From assembly GCF_022682495.2 (NCBI RefSeq), contig NW_026527270.1, positions 1 through 64,000 of the forward strand: a stretch of DNA of 64,000 nucleotides, read 5' to 3'. Position 1 is the stretch's first letter. Each line of letters begins with the position of its first letter. A program made the translations under genes and the position numbers. Below the pieces are notes generated by a model. It saw only the letters and a list, made by a program, of their open reading frames with translations, made no database searches and had not been told where the DNA came from. Positions 62,419-64,000 of this stretch are shown here, one piece after another. The DNA is from Desmodus rotundus. Its lineage: Eukaryota; Chordata; Mammalia; Chiroptera; Phyllostomidae.

Positions 62419-64000
62419 CTGCGGTGAACCAGGGCCTCGGGAGAGCAGGGCCAGGCCCCATGGTAGGAGCCCGGGGGAGGCAACGGCAGCCTCTGCGGCC
62501 ATGCCTCGGGCTCTCGCCGGGGCTCTCTCGGGGCGCGGGCACCCTCTCTCGCCTAGAGAGTGCCCACGCCGTCCCTTGACCCCAGCGAGACACCTGCTTC
62601 CCGTGACAAGAGGCCCCCTGCCTCCATGGAGCTTGGAACTCTGGGGCCGGGCTGCGGGTCACTGGGCTAAGTGGCTGGAAACGCGCAGACCCCTCCGTCC
62701 CGACCGCCCCACTGCGAAGATCCCCCTGCTCTTCCATCCGTAGGGGGGTCGCCCCTTACGGATGGAAGAGCAGGGGGGAGGCCCCCAGGAGATGGCATTT
62801 GTCAGAGCCGCAGCTGGCCGGTTTCGGGCCGAGACGCGGGACCCGGCAGGTAGAGGGCAGGCAGCCCCACCAGAAGCCTCCCTCGGGGCAACGGGCCCCA
62901 CCCTGGACATCTCAGGCCTGCTTCACAGAGTCCCTGGGGTCCTGTCCGTGGAACTGGAAGCTCTCCCCGCCACCCAGAGGTCCGTTCCTTTGCCCGTGGA
63001 CCACACTTGCCGGCGCGTCTCCCACCCCGGCAGAGGCAGAGTGCCAAGGGAGAACTAGGGACCCGGGGCCACGATGAGGGGCGGGCCAGGGTTCCGCGCC
63101 TGGTGGGCAGGGGCCCGGGCGGTCCGGACCCACGCCCAGGGACCCCGTCTCCCGGGGGGACTCGGGCCTGAGGCCTGCCTGGGGGGCTGAGAGTCTTTCT
63201 GGGCTCAAACGGCCCCACCCTGCCCCGAGGCGGCAAACGTGCACCGAGACGCTTCGACTCTCTAAAGTCTGGGCTGGACTTGGCGAGAAGGGACTGTGTC
63301 CGCTGGGACCCGGGTCCCACAGAGCTCGAACCCCCCTCCCCGTGAAGGCATCCGCGGCCTGTGGTCCTTGGTGTCCGCAAAAGGCATTCACCTGCGGAGA
63401 ACCTGGGCCCAGGTGAGCGGGACCAGGCCCCACGGCAGGAGCCTAGGGAGGCCCCTGGAGCCACGGGGGCCAGGGCCGGGCATTTTCCCGGGTGCTCTCT
63501 CGGGTCCCGGGTGCCCTCTCTCGCCCGGGGAGTGCCCACGCCGTCCCTTGACCCCCGCAGGACGCCTGCATCCCGCCATAAGCGGCCCACCTCCTCCACG
63601 GAGCGCGGACACAGGGGGCCGGGGTGCGAGCAACTGGCCTACGTGGCGGCAAACCCGCAGACCCCTCCGTCCCGTCCCCGCCACTGCGAAGATCCCCCTG
63701 TTCTTCCATCCGTAAAGGGGTCCCCCTTTACGGATGGAAGAACAGGGGGGAGGCGCCCAGGAGATGGCTTTTGTCCGAGCCGCGGCTGGGTGGTTTTCGG
63801 GCCAAGAGGCGGGGCCGCGCAGGCGCAGGCAGGCCCCCCCACCACAAGCATCCCTCCGGGCAACGTGCCCCCCCCTTGAGATATTTAGGCCAGGTCCACA
63901 GGGTCCCTGGGCTGGTGTCAGAGTTAACGGAAGCCCTCCCTGCCATCCAGAGGACCGTGCGTTTTCCCGTGGACCACACTTCCCAGCAGCTCTCCCACCC
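62419..64000 (+). repeat. HOR unit 33, truncated by window end
   Basis: 1582 bp are present: the complete A monomer and the first 609 bp of B (from 63392). Palindromes 62722-62777 and 63694-63749. Variants: private G-to-T at 62502 and TT at 63885-63886 as in units 23 and 26. The array clearly continues beyond the window. Confidence 0.97.

Larger units (their letters stand above)
1..64000. repeat. GC-rich dimeric higher-order satellite array, 1950-bp unit
   Basis: The full window is head-to-tail copies of one unit. Unit starts were placed at the recurring junction where the 3' end of B meets the 5' end of A (ctgcggtgaacc). They fall at 1, 1963, 3915, 5868, 7816 and 9767, then every 1950 bp except for two 1951-bp steps (42917 to 44868, 48768 to 50719). 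There are 32 complete units plus a 1582-bp partial one. All units share orientation, with no inversion, no lost or extra monomer and no interrupting element. Each unit is an A monomer followed by a B monomer, homologous along their whole length but only about 70-75 % identical by eye, whereas units are nearly identical to each other. That is the definition of a higher-order repeat. The family is not recognised. Alternatives are a centromeric/pericentromeric satellite or a CpG-rich macrosatellite. Confidence 0.98.

Noticed and set aside
1..64000. CRISPR-like regular repeats
   Set aside because: The repeat period is 1950 bp with no spacer content; units abut directly. This is satellite DNA, not repeat-spacer architecture.
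9767..64000. A longer super-repeat (for example eight or ten units) implied by shared variants
   Set aside because: The spacings of the shared variants (13, 10, 6, 1, 1; 3, 7; 8 units) do not agree with one period, and neighbouring variants are not copied along with them.
1..64000. Polyadenylation signals or TATA boxes defining a transcription unit
   Set aside because: I saw no AATAAA and no TATAAA in the unit. The few AT-rich patches are too short to support a call.

Overview
The whole 64-kb window is one tandem satellite array. I found no unique flanking sequence, no protein-coding gene, no RNA gene, no intact transposon and no CRISPR array. The repeating unit is 1950 bp long. It is a dimer of two diverged, homologous monomers, called here A (973 bp) and B (977 bp), always in the same orientation and in strict A-B-A-B order. 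There are 32 complete units and one unit cut by the window end at 64000. GC content is about 70 % by eye and CpG is abundant (about 70 CpG in one 973-bp A monomer by hand count, observed/expected near 0.6). This is a classical higher-order repeat (HOR): A and B are only roughly 70-75 % alike by eye, while whole 1950-bp units are almost identical. From 9767 to 64000 I see about 15 variant positions in total.

Layout: positions 1-9766 hold five units of irregular length (1962, 1952, 1953, 1948 and 1951 bp). Unit 1 carries a burst of single-base G/C-run indels. From 9767 on, units are 1950 bp exactly, except units 23 and 26, which are 1951 bp because of a C-to-TT change shared with the last, partial unit. 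Within a standard unit starting at s, A is s to s+972 and B is s+973 to s+1949. Hairpin palindromes lie at s+303 to s+358 (A) and s+1275 to s+1330 (B). A B-only G-quadruplex/GC-box motif lies at s+1672 to s+1686.

The most interesting structure is a 56-bp near-perfect palindrome in every monomer, 66 copies in the window. It is more conserved between A and B than the surrounding sequence. At two stem positions where A and B differ, both partners changed together, so pairing is kept (C:G versus T:A, and G:C versus A:T). Unit 18 carries a one-arm change that looks like an intermediate step. No canonical CENP-B box was found, so the dyads are the obvious candidate structural element of this satellite.

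Organism: repeat architecture, GC/CpG content and array homogeneity point to a eukaryote, most likely a vertebrate and perhaps a mammal, with a centromeric/pericentromeric satellite or a CpG-rich macrosatellite. I do not recognise the family. Long open frames occur on both strands in several overlapping frames because GC-rich DNA has few stops; I treat them as non-coding.
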